The position numbers were made by a program, and so were the translations under genes. Under the pieces are notes generated by a model. That model made no database searches and had not been told where the DNA came from. It was given only the letters and a program-made list of their open reading frames with translations. A stretch of 64,000 nucleotides of DNA, taken from Rhodoferax sp. (lineage in GTDB: Bacteria > Pseudomonadota > Gammaproteobacteria > Burkholderiales > Burkholderiaceae_C). Positions within the stretch are counted from its first letter, which is position 1, and each line of letters starts with the position of its first letter. Where the stretch lies: the NCBI GenBank assembly GCA_008015235.1, contig SSFF01000003.1, positions 124,001-188,000 on the forward strand, given 5' to 3'. Of this stretch, positions 56,646 to 64,000 are shown one piece after another.

Positions 56646-57782
56646 ATGTTTGATTACTCCACGCTGAAAATCATCTGGTGGCTATTGGTGGGCGTACTGC
56701 TCGTCGGCTTCGCCATCATGGACGGCCATGACATGGGTGTTGGCACACTGCTTCCCTTTGTGGGACGCAACGACCTCGAACGCCGCGTTGTCATCAACAC
56801 TGTTGGCCCGCACTGGGACGGCAACCAGGTCTGGTTCATCACTGGGGGCGGCGCCATTTTTGCCGCGTGGCCTTTGGTGTACGCCACCGCTTTCAGCGGC
56901 TTTTACTGGGCCATGCTGGTGGTGCTGTGGGCTCTGTTTTTCCGACCCGTAGGGTTTGACTACCGCAGCAAAATCCACAATGCCAACTGGCGCCGCACCT
57001 GGGACTGGGGCCTGTTTGTTGGGGGATCGGTACCACCGCTGATCTTCGGTGTGGCCTTCGGAAACCTGCTGCAAGGCGTGCCCTTCCATTTCGACGAGTA
57101 CCTGGTTTCCACCTACACCGGCAGCTTCTGGCAACTGCTCAACCCCTTTGCTTTGCTCGCAGGGGTTGTCAGCAGCGCCATGATCACCATGCACGGCGGC
57201 GCCTACCTGGCACATCGAACCCAGGGCGCAATTCAGCAACGCACCATCCGTGCCAGCATCGTGGCAGCCCTGGTGATGGTGGCCGCATTCGTGGCCGCTG
57301 GCATATGGCTGCAGTCCATCGATGGCTACCGAATCACCTCTGCCATCGACCCCAATGCCCTGCCCGACCCGATGGGCAAGAACGTCGTGCGCGAAGCCGG
57401 TGCCTGGATGGCCAACTACCAGCGCATGCCTGTGCTGTGGGTGCTACCCGCGCTCGGCATCGTGGGCTCCCTGATGACGGCGCTGCTGCTGCGCATGCAA
57501 TTCACCCTGAGCGCCTTCATCGCATCCTCCATGGCCCTGGTGGGTGTCATTGGTACGGCGGGCGCCAGCATGTTCCCCTTCGTCATGCCATCGAGCTCCA
57601 TGCCTGGCGCCAGCCTGACAGTGTGGGACAGCGTTTCAAGCCACCTGACCTTGGGCATCATGTTCTGGGCCACGCTGGTCTTCATGCCACTCATCATTTT
57701 TTACACCGCATGGGCATACAGCGTCATGCGCGGCAAAGTCACCGAAGCCTATATCCGGGAGAACGAACATGCCGCTTACTGA
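56646..57782 (+). CDS. cydB: Cytochrome bd ubiquinol oxidase subunit II
   Basis: 378 aa membrane subunit that holds CydA and closes the oxygen site. Family features: MDGHDMGVGTLLPF near the start, GPHWDGNQVWFITGGGAIFAAWP in part, and the middle motif GVAFGNLLQGVPFHFD. The C-terminus reads VWDSVSSHLTLGIMFWATL. It overlaps the Rieske gene by 14 nt, an unusual and tight coupling. Confidence 0.96.
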   Translation: MFDYSTLKIIWWLLVGVLLVGFAIMDGHDMGVGTLLPFVGRNDLERRVVINTVGPHWDGNQVWFITGGGAIFAAWPLVYATAFSGFYWAMLVVLWALFFRPVGFDYRSKIHNANWRRTWDWGLFVGGSVPPLIFGVAFGNLLQGVPFHFDEYLVSTYTGSFWQLLNPFALLAGVVSSAMITMHGGAYLAHRTQGAIQQRTIRASIVAALVMVAAFVAAGIWLQSIDGYRITSAIDPNALPDPMGKNVVREAGAWMANYQRMPVLWVLPALGIVGSLMTALLLRMQFTLSAFIASSMALVGVIGTAGASMFPFVMPSSSMPGASLTVWDSVSSHLTLGIMFWATLVFMPLIIFYTAWAYSVMRGKVTEAYIRENEHAAY

Positions 57783-58368
57783 CACCCTGGCACATGACGA
57801 CGAAAAACGCCGCATGGTCTTGTTGACGGGCGCAGTAGCCGGAGCCGCTAGCGTTGCCACCGCCATACCATTCGTTTCCAGCTTTGCGCCCAGCGAAAGA
57901 GCCCGTGCCATGGGTGCCAGTGTGGAAGCTGACATTGCAGACATTGCCCCTGGCGGGGTCAAGACCGTCGAATGGCGTGGCAAGCCCGTCTGGATTTTGC
58001 GTAGAACACCAGAAATGCTGGCAAGCTTGGCCACCCTGGATGACAAGCTGGTCGATCCGCATTCGCTCAAGGCGCAACAACCTGCGTATGCACAAAACCC
58101 GCACCGTTCTATCAAGGAAGAGTTTCTGGTGACGGTGGGCATCTGCACCCACCTTGGGTGCTCGCCCAACGTCGTGCCAGCTGGCACCAACAACCCCGGC
58201 GTAGGCACCGACTGGAATGGCGGATTTTTCTGCCCTTGCCATGGCTCAACCTTCGACTTGGCTGGACGTGTTTTCAAAAACAAGCCCGCTCCCACCAACC
58301 TCGAAGTGCCACCCCACCGCTACCTGTCCGACAGCAAGCTGCTGATCGGTGAAGACAACGCAGCCTGA
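57769..58368 (+). CDS. petA: Rieske iron-sulfur protein (ubiquinol-cytochrome c reductase type), isolated from petBC
   Basis: 199 aa. An N-terminal twin-arginine type signal anchor (KRRMVLLTGAVAGAASVATA) precedes a Rieske domain with complete cluster motifs CTHLGC (126-131) and CPCHGS (155-160), plus the Pro loop near NKPAPTNL. The sequence is of the bc1-complex type, yet no cytochrome b or c1 gene is near. It overlaps cydB by 14 nt and is followed by cydX, so it is part of the cyd operon. It may deliver electrons to, or sense the redox state of, the quinol pool. This role is inference. Confidence 0.9.
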   Translation: MPLTDTLAHDDEKRRMVLLTGAVAGAASVATAIPFVSSFAPSERARAMGASVEADIADIAPGGVKTVEWRGKPVWILRRTPEMLASLATLDDKLVDPHSLKAQQPAYAQNPHRSIKEEFLVTVGICTHLGCSPNVVPAGTNNPGVGTDWNGGFFCPCHGSTFDLAGRVFKNKPAPTNLEVPPHRYLSDSKLLIGEDNAA

Positions 58369-58388
58369 GCGCTGAGAAAGGACATCAC

Positions 58389-58511
58389 ATGTGGTATTTC
58401 TCCTGGATTCTGGGCGTCGGTTTCGCCCTACTTCTGGCCATCCTGAACGCCATGTGGGGCGAAAACGAAGCCGCCCGCGCCAGCGCTTCCAAAGACAGTA
58501 GCTCGCAATGA
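58389..58511 (+). CDS. cydX: Cytochrome bd small subunit CydX
   Basis: 40 aa: a Trp-rich short helix MWYFSWILGVGFALLLAIL followed by a charged tail (NAMWGENEAAR). This matches CydX/YbgT, which stabilises the bd oxidase. AAGGACATCAC precedes the ATG. It overlaps the next gene by 4 nt (ATGA). Confidence 0.9.
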   Translation: MWYFSWILGVGFALLLAILNAMWGENEAARASASKDSSSQ

Positions 58512-58798
58512 CGCAGCCTATGCCATCGGCTGCGTCCCAGCCCACATCGCTGCACCTGCCCAGCCTCTTGGTGGCCATGGCCATCATGCTGGTGGGAAGC
58601 ATCTACCCCATGCTGTTTTCCGATGCACAAGGCCACGCAGACCATACCCTGGCCATGGCACTCTTCTGGGCCATGAGCGCGGGTCTGGTGCGGGGCGTGG
58701 GCTTCATCCCGCGTGCGCCAGTATGGAAAATGCTTTTTTCCGGCTGGTCTTGTGCGCTGGCACTCACCATCGCTGTTCTGTGGCGTTGGAGCTACTGA
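58508..58798 (+). CDS. ybgE: cyd operon membrane protein, YbgE-like
   Basis: 96 aa with about three hydrophobic segments (SLLVAMAIMLVGSIYPMLF; TLAMALFWAMSAGLVRGVGF; GWSCALALTIAVLW). Size, topology and place after cydX match the YbgE proteins of cyd operons. Function is not known. ATGA overlap with cydX. Confidence 0.75.
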   Translation: MTQPMPSAASQPTSLHLPSLLVAMAIMLVGSIYPMLFSDAQGHADHTLAMALFWAMSAGLVRGVGFIPRAPVWKMLFSGWSCALALTIAVLWRWSY

Positions 58799-58810
58799 GT
58801 ACGTTTCACC

Positions 58811-59962
58811 ATGCACACCACCGAATCCCTTAACCACAAGCAAATCACCATCATCGGCGCGGGCTTTGGCGCACTCTCTGCGATACGCGAAATCCGCAAG
58901 CGCGCCCCCCAGGTGGACATTGTCCTGATTTCCCCCAAGGCCGAACTCCACTACCTGCCGGGCATCATCTGGATTCCCTGTGGACTTCGTACAAGAGAAC
59001 AACTGACCATTCCACTACACGACTTTTTCCAGCGCATGAAGGTGCGCCATGTGCAAGCCGAAGTCACGGGGCTGCTGGAGTCTGGGCGGGTGGTCACCAC
59101 CACGGCGGGCAACATCCGCAACGATGCACTGCTCATTGCATCCGGTGGGCGATTTATCAAAAAGCTCTCTGGCATCGAACACGCCATCACCCCGTGCGAG
59201 GGAATTGCTGCCGCCGAAAAAATACGCGACCGGCTGAAAACCATGACGGGAGGCACCATTGCGGTGGGTTTTGCTGGCAACCCCAACGAACCCACCGCCG
59301 TGCGCGGCGGCCCCATGTTTGAATTTTTGTTTGGCATCGACGAACAACTGCGCCGCGAAGGCCGCCGCAGCCAGTTTGAGCTGGTCTTTTTCAATCCTTC
59401 CAACGAACCGGGCAACCGTTTGGGTGCCCATGCGGTGAAGCACTTGCTGCAACAAATGCAGAACCGTGGCATCCACACCCACCTGGGCCACAAACTACTG
59501 CGTTTTGAAGCCGACAAAGTGGTCACCGAGGGTGGGAAATTTGCTGCTGACCTGATTCTCTTCATGCCCGGCATGACTGGAAACGCGTGGTTTGACAACA
59601 CGCCCTTGCCCCGCTCAAGCGGCGGCTTGCTCCAGGCCGATGCCCAATGCCGCATCGCTGGCATGGAAAAAGTCTATGTGGTGGGTGACTCCGGCAGCTT
59701 CCCTGGCCCAGACTGGATGCCCAAACAAGCCCACATGGCCGACCTGCAGGCGAAGGCGGCTGCAGAAAATTTGCTCGCTGAATTGGCAGGGCAAGTGGGA
59801 ACTGCAACATTCAAGGTGGAACTCATTTGCATCATTGATGCCATAGACCATGGCACGCTGGTTTACCGCACCCCAACGCGCCAAATCATCCTCCCGCCCA
59901 GCCGTCTCTTTCATTGGCTCAAGCGCTGGTTTGAACACCTCTATTTGAAAAAATACCGATGA
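58811..59962 (+). CDS. Sulfide:quinone oxidoreductase-like FAD protein
   Basis: 383 aa. Rossmann FAD motif ITIIGAGFGALSAIREIRK, then the SQR/NDH-2 fold with LHYLPGIIWIPCGLRTREQL, GPMFEFLFGIDEQLRR and VYVVGDSGSFPGPDWMPKQAHMAD. Cysteines: Cys57, Cys129 (AITPCEGIAAAE), Cys280 and Cys340 (ELICIIDA). Cys129 and Cys340 sit where two of the three catalytic cysteines of classical SQR lie; the position equivalent to the middle one (after the second GxG, NEPTAVRGGP) has no Cys. It therefore may be an SQR of the type needing two cysteines, or another quinone-reducing flavoprotein. Stop overlaps the globin gene by 4 nt. Confidence 0.8.
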   Translation: MHTTESLNHKQITIIGAGFGALSAIREIRKRAPQVDIVLISPKAELHYLPGIIWIPCGLRTREQLTIPLHDFFQRMKVRHVQAEVTGLLESGRVVTTTAGNIRNDALLIASGGRFIKKLSGIEHAITPCEGIAAAEKIRDRLKTMTGGTIAVGFAGNPNEPTAVRGGPMFEFLFGIDEQLRREGRRSQFELVFFNPSNEPGNRLGAHAVKHLLQQMQNRGIHTHLGHKLLRFEADKVVTEGGKFAADLILFMPGMTGNAWFDNTPLPRSSGGLLQADAQCRIAGMEKVYVVGDSGSFPGPDWMPKQAHMADLQAKAAAENLLAELAGQVGTATFKVELICIIDAIDHGTLVYRTPTRQIILPPSRLFHWLKRWFEHLYLKKYR

Positions 59963-60354
59963 GCATGACCACACCCTACGAAAAACTGGGCGCAGCACCT
60001 GGAATCCGGACGCTCGTACAACGCTTCTATGCACTCATGGACGAACTTCCCGAGGCCTACACCGTGCGCCAAATGCACCCCGAAGACCTGTCCGGCAGTG
60101 AGCAACGCCTGTTTGAGTACCTTTCTGGATGGCTCGGTGGGCCTTCCCTCTACATCGCCAAACACGGCCACCCCCGCCTGCGCATGCGCCATGCCCCCTA
60201 CGACCTGGACACTTCAGCCCGCGATGCATGGATGCTGTGCATGACCCAAGCCTTGACCGAACTGGTGGCCGACACTGAACTGCGCAACCAACTCACGCAG
60301 ACCTTTGCGCAAATGGCAAACCATCTGGTCAACATGCTTGAGCCGACTGCCTGA
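59959..60354 (+). CDS. Group 2 truncated haemoglobin
   Basis: 131 aa. Starts in the stop of the preceding gene (ATGA). Group 2 landmarks: LVQRFYALMDELPEA with Tyr24 at B10, the segment LSGWLGGPSLYIAKHGHPRLR, the proximal His78 (RMRHAPY) and Trp91 (G8). Such globins bind O2 and NO and are linked to NO or peroxide detoxification. Last gene of the cyd operon; a role in protecting the bd oxidase or disposing of NO is inference. Confidence 0.92.
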   Translation: MSMTTPYEKLGAAPGIRTLVQRFYALMDELPEAYTVRQMHPEDLSGSEQRLFEYLSGWLGGPSLYIAKHGHPRLRMRHAPYDLDTSARDAWMLCMTQALTELVADTELRNQLTQTFAQMANHLVNMLEPTA

Positions 60355-60385
60355 GCACCCCTCTGGCTTCATACACCGACTTACA

Positions 60386-61585
60386 TCAATACCGGATTGC
60401 CGTCACCGCCAGCTCCGCCGCCCTGCCCTTGGCCTGGATGCTGCGGGTGTTCTGGGGCGTGATGCCGCATTCCTGTGCGGCAGCATCGGACAGCAGCAGC
60501 TCCCAGGCTTGGGCCGCGCTGCACAGGCGCTGGGCGGTGTTGACGGTGTCGCCAATGAAGTCGTAGGCCTTGGAATGGGCGCCGCCCATCACGCCTTCGA
60601 CCACTGAGCCGTAGTGCAGGCCCGCACCCGCGCTCAGACCCAAAGGGCACAAGGTTTTTTGCAACTGCGGAAGCAAGGCCTCGACCGCCGACAGGGCTTG
60701 CGCGCAGGTCTCAAACACCGCCAGGATTTCATCGGCGGTGTACTTGAGCTTGATAGGCAAGGTCGCCAGCGCTTTTTCCGACTCTTCGTAGAAGACATTG
60801 AGCATCTGCACCACCTCTTCGGGGCTGCGGCGCTCGCTCCAGGCGGTGAAGCCACGAATGTCCACGAACAAGACGGCACGGTTGACACGTTTGAGCGACA
60901 GCGTGTGGGCATCTTCGAGGGCTTTTTCCAGCAGGTTTTTCCCCAAGGCCCAACTTGAATAGACCCTTAGCTTCTCCGTCAACGCCTTCACCTGCGCCTG
61001 GGCCCGGTGCAGGTTCACTTCCACAAAGCCCATCAGGGCGCCCAACAGCAAGAGAACAATCGTCAGGTATTGGTGGGCCGTATCGGCCCAGAACGTGCCC
61101 AGCGCCAGCGACTGCCCCCCTGACTTGGCCTCGAACAGCGCATAGGTCACCAAGGGGATGGAGGCGCGGACAATGCTTTCGCCAAACAGCGCAACACCCT
61201 GGCACCCCTTGCAGCGCGACGGCACGCCTTGCAACACCGCAAACACCAGCGCGTAGCCCCAGTAGGCCTGGTGGTGCCACTGCGCGATGAAGTCAAACCC
61301 CTCGACCGAGAATTCGACCAAGGAATAGACCAGGGGTCCGACGAAATTGGCCAGCACACGCCCCTTCAGGCTGGCGCTGGCAAAACGCTCGCCGACACCG
61401 GCTTGCAGCAACCCAGCGGTCAACAGCAAGTACGCATCCATGCGCGCAAAGTAGCCAGGCTCGGCCAGCAGCGCCTCCAGAATCACCAAGGCCAGCGGCA
61501 CATGGCCGGCATGGCTGAAAAACAGGTGAGCAATGCGCGATTGCCGTGCGCGCCAGTGGGCGGGGTTGAAATATCCAGTTTCCAT
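60386..61585 (-). CDS. Membrane class III adenylate/guanylate cyclase
   Basis: 399 aa. An N-terminal membrane region (about 25-210 with several spans, for example LALVILEALLAEPG, VTYALFEAK and LTIVLLLLGALMGFV) is followed by a class III cyclase domain. Metal-binding Asp is seen in LFVDIRGFTAWSE and the second acidic site in YTADEILAVFE; the substrate region is GAGLHYGSVVEGVMGG and FIGDTVNTAQRL. The usual Asp of GDxxLA is Ala-Asp here, so activity is likely but not certain. Forms an operon with a Crp-like gene (17 nt gap). Converges with the globin gene. Confidence 0.85.
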   Translation of the reverse strand: METGYFNPAHWRARQSRIAHLFFSHAGHVPLALVILEALLAEPGYFARMDAYLLLTAGLLQAGVGERFASASLKGRVLANFVGPLVYSLVEFSVEGFDFIAQWHHQAYWGYALVFAVLQGVPSRCKGCQGVALFGESIVRASIPLVTYALFEAKSGGQSLALGTFWADTAHQYLTIVLLLLGALMGFVEVNLHRAQAQVKALTEKLRVYSSWALGKNLLEKALEDAHTLSLKRVNRAVLFVDIRGFTAWSERRSPEEVVQMLNVFYEESEKALATLPIKLKYTADEILAVFETCAQALSAVEALLPQLQKTLCPLGLSAGAGLHYGSVVEGVMGGAHSKAYDFIGDTVNTAQRLCSAAQAWELLLSDAAAQECGITPQNTRSIQAKGRAAELAVTAIRY

Positions 61586-61602
61586 GGTGTATTGACAGCA
61601 AC

Positions 61603-62160
61603 CTACGCCTGCATTCCCAAGCCGCCCTGGTGGGCCGACAGACTGGAAACGAGGCCTGGGGCATGCGGCGGGCGCATGTCGCGCACAGCACGCGAGACCG
61701 ATTCCGGGGCCACTCCCAGAATGGAGGCAATCTGCACCTGCCGCAACAGGCTGCCGCGGTACAAACCTTCGGCAGGAATGCCTGCCTGTATGCTCAGTAT
61801 CTCGAACAGAGCGTCTATCTTGCGGGTGATCGTGGGCGCCGCCTTGAGCTGCATGGCTTCGGCATGGCGACGCATCAGCGTTTGGGGAACGGCCTGCAAG
61901 GCCCTGTCAAACGGGGCATCGTGGCGGTCCAGGACCTGGGCCGTTACCGGCGTCAGAGCGCTCGCACAGTGCTCTTCATTTCCCATACGCCCCTGTGGCA
62001 GCAGGATGTGGTCACCTGGCAGTGCCAAGTGCAGAAAAAGCCGGTGCTTGCGCCGGACATCAACCAGATCGACGCGCAGCACACCGCTGAGCACATGCAC
62101 CAGGACTTCCTGGCCAGGTGCATGCAACTCCTGTCCTCGCTGAAGGCGGCCATACTGCAT
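61603..62160 (-). CDS. Crp/Fnr-family regulator with atypical cyclic-nucleotide pocket
   Basis: 185 aa, shorter than usual (about 220). The N-terminal beta-barrel region begins GRLQRGQELHAPGQEVLV and VLSGVLRVDL. The phosphate-binding cassette of cAMP-binding CRPs (GE-x8-RS) is not seen: the corresponding segment reads PGDHILLPQGRMGNEEHCASAL. The winged helix RQVQIASILGVAPESVSRAV is well kept. The start at ATG 62160 has no clear ribosome site. It may be a Crp/Fnr paralogue responding to a different signal, although the adjacent cyclase suggests cAMP or cGMP. No Cys set for an FeS cluster. Confidence 0.75.
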   Translation of the reverse strand: MQYGRLQRGQELHAPGQEVLVHVLSGVLRVDLVDVRRKHRLFLHLALPGDHILLPQGRMGNEEHCASALTPVTAQVLDRHDAPFDRALQAVPQTLMRRHAEAMQLKAAPTITRKIDALFEILSIQAGIPAEGLYRGSLLRQVQIASILGVAPESVSRAVRDMRPPHAPGLVSSLSAHQGGLGMQA

Positions 62161-62254
62161 AGGTGAATGGGGAAAGAGCCAATGGAAACCCTATTCTTCC
62201 AAGCCGCTCTTATGGCAGTCTTAAGACGGCCACCGCCAACAGCGGCCTCGCGCT

Positions 62255-62983
62255 TTAGCGGATGTAGGGCGCCAGCAGCACCTTGTAGCGCCCCAGGTTG
62301 GCGCTGATCAGGCTGTCGAGCCGGGCAAAGGTCTTTTCGTCCAGGGTCTTGCTGAACACGGCGTACAGGGCCAGGGGCTCCACCGGCAGCGGCTGCACGC
62401 TCAGGGCCTCCATGCCTTCGTACTTCTTGATCGTGTACTGGGCATTGGTCAGCGTGGGCGCGAAATAGGCGTCGAAGCGCTTGAGTTCGACCATCTTGAG
62501 CCCACGGTTGAAGTAGTCGTCCCCGGCGATCGGCTGCACATCCACATCCAGCGCCTTCAGGTAATCGGGAATGATGGAGCCGTTGGCATGCCCCAGGCGG
62601 GCGCCGCGCAGCTGCTCCAGCGTGGTCAGGGGGGCCAGCTTGCTGCCCTTGAGGGTAATGACGGCCGAGCGGGTTTCGAACAGGGGGACCGAGCTGTAAC
62701 GGAACAGTTTGCTGCGCTGCTCGTTCTTGGCCACCATGAACACCACGTCGATCTGGCCGGCTTCCAGTTCGCGCAGGCTGCGGGCAAAGTTGGCACAGCG
62801 CCACTCCAGCGGGCCCAGCTCGGAAACCTTGCCAAACACCTCACGGGCAAAGTCCACCACGGCACCCGAGGGCTCCTTGTGGCCCTCGGCCACCATGTGT
62901 GGGGAGAGTTCATACACGCCGATGACCAGCGCAAAGGCCTGTGGAATCCCACAGAGCAGCAAGCAGGCAAGAAGAAGACGCAT
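62255..62983 (-). CDS. Periplasmic amino-acid-type substrate-binding protein
   Basis: 242 aa. A signal peptide (LLLACLLLCGIPQAFA) is followed by a SBP_bac_3-type fold: VIGVYELSPHMVAEG, PSGAVVDFAREVF, FARSLRELEAGQIDVVF and LRGARLGHANGSIIPDYL. No transporter subunits lie nearby, so it may be an orphan sensor or a stand-alone binding protein. The 94-nt gap before the Crp gene shows nothing. Confidence 0.85.
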   Translation of the reverse strand: MRLLLACLLLCGIPQAFALVIGVYELSPHMVAEGHKEPSGAVVDFAREVFGKVSELGPLEWRCANFARSLRELEAGQIDVVFMVAKNEQRSKLFRYSSVPLFETRSAVITLKGSKLAPLTTLEQLRGARLGHANGSIIPDYLKALDVDVQPIAGDDYFNRGLKMVELKRFDAYFAPTLTNAQYTIKKYEGMEALSVQPLPVEPLALYAVFSKTLDEKTFARLDSLISANLGRYKVLLAPYIR

Positions 62984-63167
62984 CAGCCAGGTCCAACGAA
63001 TAGTGATCTGTCCGCCGCCTGTGCCCTGCGCTGGGCGGGGTCACGGCACCGGTACGGTGTAATGCGCCGCAATGTACCACCTTCGCCCTGCGGCAAGCTT
63101 GCGGGCCAACTGCCTACAATGCTGCCCTTCGCGCAGGTGCCCTCGCGCCGCGCCCCAGGACTGCCCC

Positions 63168-63959
63168 ATGACCGAACCGACCACTCCCGAAACCGACGCC
63201 GCGCCCACTGATGGCACCCCCAACAAGCCCTTCATGCGCACCATCAAGAGCTTCGTGAAGCGGGCCGGGCGCACCACCACCGGCCAGGCCAAGGCATTTG
63301 AGGAAATCGGCCCGAAGATTTTGCTGCCCTACCAGCCATCCGCTATGGATTTCGTAGCTGCCTACGCAGATTCTGCGCGGGCCAGAGCCCAAAACGGCAC
63401 CCAATCTACGGTCCGGGCACCACTGGTGCTGGAAATCGGCTTCGGCATGGGCGAAGCCACGGCCCACATTGCCAAGGTGCTGCCCGGCACCGACTTCCTG
63501 TGCTGCGAAGTGCACGAACCCGGCGTCGGTGCGCTGCTGAAGCGCATTGGCGAGCAGGACATTACCAACATCCGCATCTGCGCCCACGACGCGGTTGAGG
63601 TCATCGACCACATGCTGCCGCTGGGCAGCCTGGACGGCGTGCACATCTTCTTCCCCGACCCCTGGCACAAAACAAAGCACAACAAGCGCCGCCTGATCCA
63701 AAGCCCGCTGGTGGCCAAGCTGGCGGCGCGCCTCAAGGTGGGTGGCTACATCCACTGCGCCACCGACTGGGAACCCTATGCCGTGCAGATTCTGGAAGTG
63801 CTCACGGCCGAACCGCGCCTCAAGAATCGCGCGCTGGCAGAGCACCCCGAACTGAACGGCTACGCCCCCAAGCCCGACTACCGCCCGCTGACCAAGTTCG
63901 AGAACCGTGGCATCAAGCTGGGCCATGGCGTGTGGGACGTGGTGTTCGAGCGAATCTGA
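63168..63959 (+). CDS. trmB: tRNA (guanine-N7-)-methyltransferase TrmB
   Basis: SAM-dependent enzyme that makes m7G46 in tRNA. 263 aa from ATG 63168 (CAGGA upstream); the frame is open from 63072 but earlier residues are not family-like. Motif [17 protein letters not shown], then [31 protein letters not shown] and the family C-terminus [20 protein letters not shown]. An insertion-like segment (about residues 58-83, [18 protein letters not shown]...) is partly made by a copy of the dispersed hairpin repeat (63342-63358). Full catalytic core present. Confidence 0.95.
   Translation: MTEPTTPETDAAPTDGTPNKPFMRTIKSFVKRAGRTTTGQAKAFEEIGPKILLPYQPSAMDFVAAYADSARARAQNGTQSTVRAPLVLEIGFGMGEATAHIAKVLPGTDFLCCEVHEPGVGALLKRIGEQDITNIRICAHDAVEVIDHMLPLGSLDGVHIFFPDPWHKTKHNKRRLIQSPLVAKLAARLKVGGYIHCATDWEPYAVQILEVLTAEPRLKNRALAEHPELNGYAPKPDYRPLTKFENRGIKLGHGVWDVVFERI
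63342..63380 (+). repeat. Dispersed GCTA/TAGC hairpin repeat, copy 6 (inside trmB)
   Basis: GCTA-tggatttcg-TAGC followed by TGCCTACGCAGATTCTGCG. The tail TGCNTNCGCA is close to the tail of copy 2 (TGCTTGCACA). It is in frame in trmB and encodes [13 protein letters not shown]. Confidence 0.55.
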
Positions 63960-64000
63960 CGCTGCCTTGTCCCGCAAGCACCCGCGCCAAACCTTGCAGC

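Noticed and set aside
1..64000. CRISPR arrays, insertion sequences, prophage or integrase genes
   Set aside because: No regularly spaced direct repeats, transposase motifs or phage genes were seen in any frame.

Overview
The window reads as a chromosomal stretch of a betaproteobacterium, most likely Burkholderiales/Comamonadaceae (Rhodoferax/Acidovorax-like). The basis is a TctABC/TctDE tricarboxylate transport locus, a degenerate RibBX, the gene neighbourhoods glyA-nrdR-(minor pilins)-ribD and ppiB-lpxH, high GC (a sampled glyA line counts 36/60 G+C), and a short hairpin repeat (GCTA-N-TAGC, often followed by TGCTTGCRCA) scattered through genes. This placement is inference, not a database result. 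No prophage, insertion sequence, rRNA or CRISPR array was seen.

Layout. 1-5046: tctA (cut by the window edge), tctB and tctC on the minus strand, divergent from the two-component pair tctD/tctE. 5079-9385: minus-strand housekeeping block of tRNA-Ser(GCT), tilS, accA, an AlkA-type glycosylase and cysS. 9564-13825: a plus-strand envelope/folding block of a TPR protein, an L,D-transpeptidase, two cyclophilins and lpxH. 13859-18204: minus-strand GAF/HD-GYP protein and a large DUF349 protein. 18205-21369: a promoter and structured leader before a lytic transglycosylase, a ZTP riboswitch before glyA, then nrdR. 21422-28233: an AT-rich minor-pilin operon (fimT, pilV, pilW, pilX, pilY1, pilE). 28368-35650: ribD, ribE, ribBX, ribH, nusB, an aminotransferase and tolQRA.

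35713-41761: Fur-box-controlled feoA/feoB plus a small Cys-rich membrane protein, preceded by dnaE. 41909-48889: a small unknown protein followed by a three-gene phosphorelay (REC-REC-kinase, large membrane hybrid kinase, REC-HD-GYP). 48892-53351: wrbA-like and pirin genes divergent from a LysR regulator, then an FAD oxidoreductase and gluQ. 53366-60354: a sigma-54 activator with a cysteine-rich PAS domain, divergent from an operon encoding cytochrome bd (cydP, cydA, cydB, cydX, ybgE-like), an isolated Rieske protein, an SQR-like flavoprotein and a group 2 truncated haemoglobin. 60386-63959: a membrane class III cyclase paired with a Crp/Fnr-like regulator, a periplasmic solute-binding protein and trmB.

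The most interesting region is 54.7-60.4 kb. There a bd quinol oxidase is tightly co-organised, through overlapping stops and starts, with a Rieske protein that lacks its cytochrome b and c1 partners, a sulfide:quinone-reductase-like enzyme retaining two of the three usual cysteines, and a truncated globin. The control region carries a candidate sigma-54 promoter, an FNR-like box and inverted repeats. I infer an oxygen-, NO- or sulfide-responsive quinol/quinone module. Other points worth attention are the in-frame dispersed hairpin repeats, the attenuator-like leader at 18.4 kb, the riboswitch's competing stems, and a Crp-like protein that appears to lack the cAMP-binding motif although it sits next to a cyclase.
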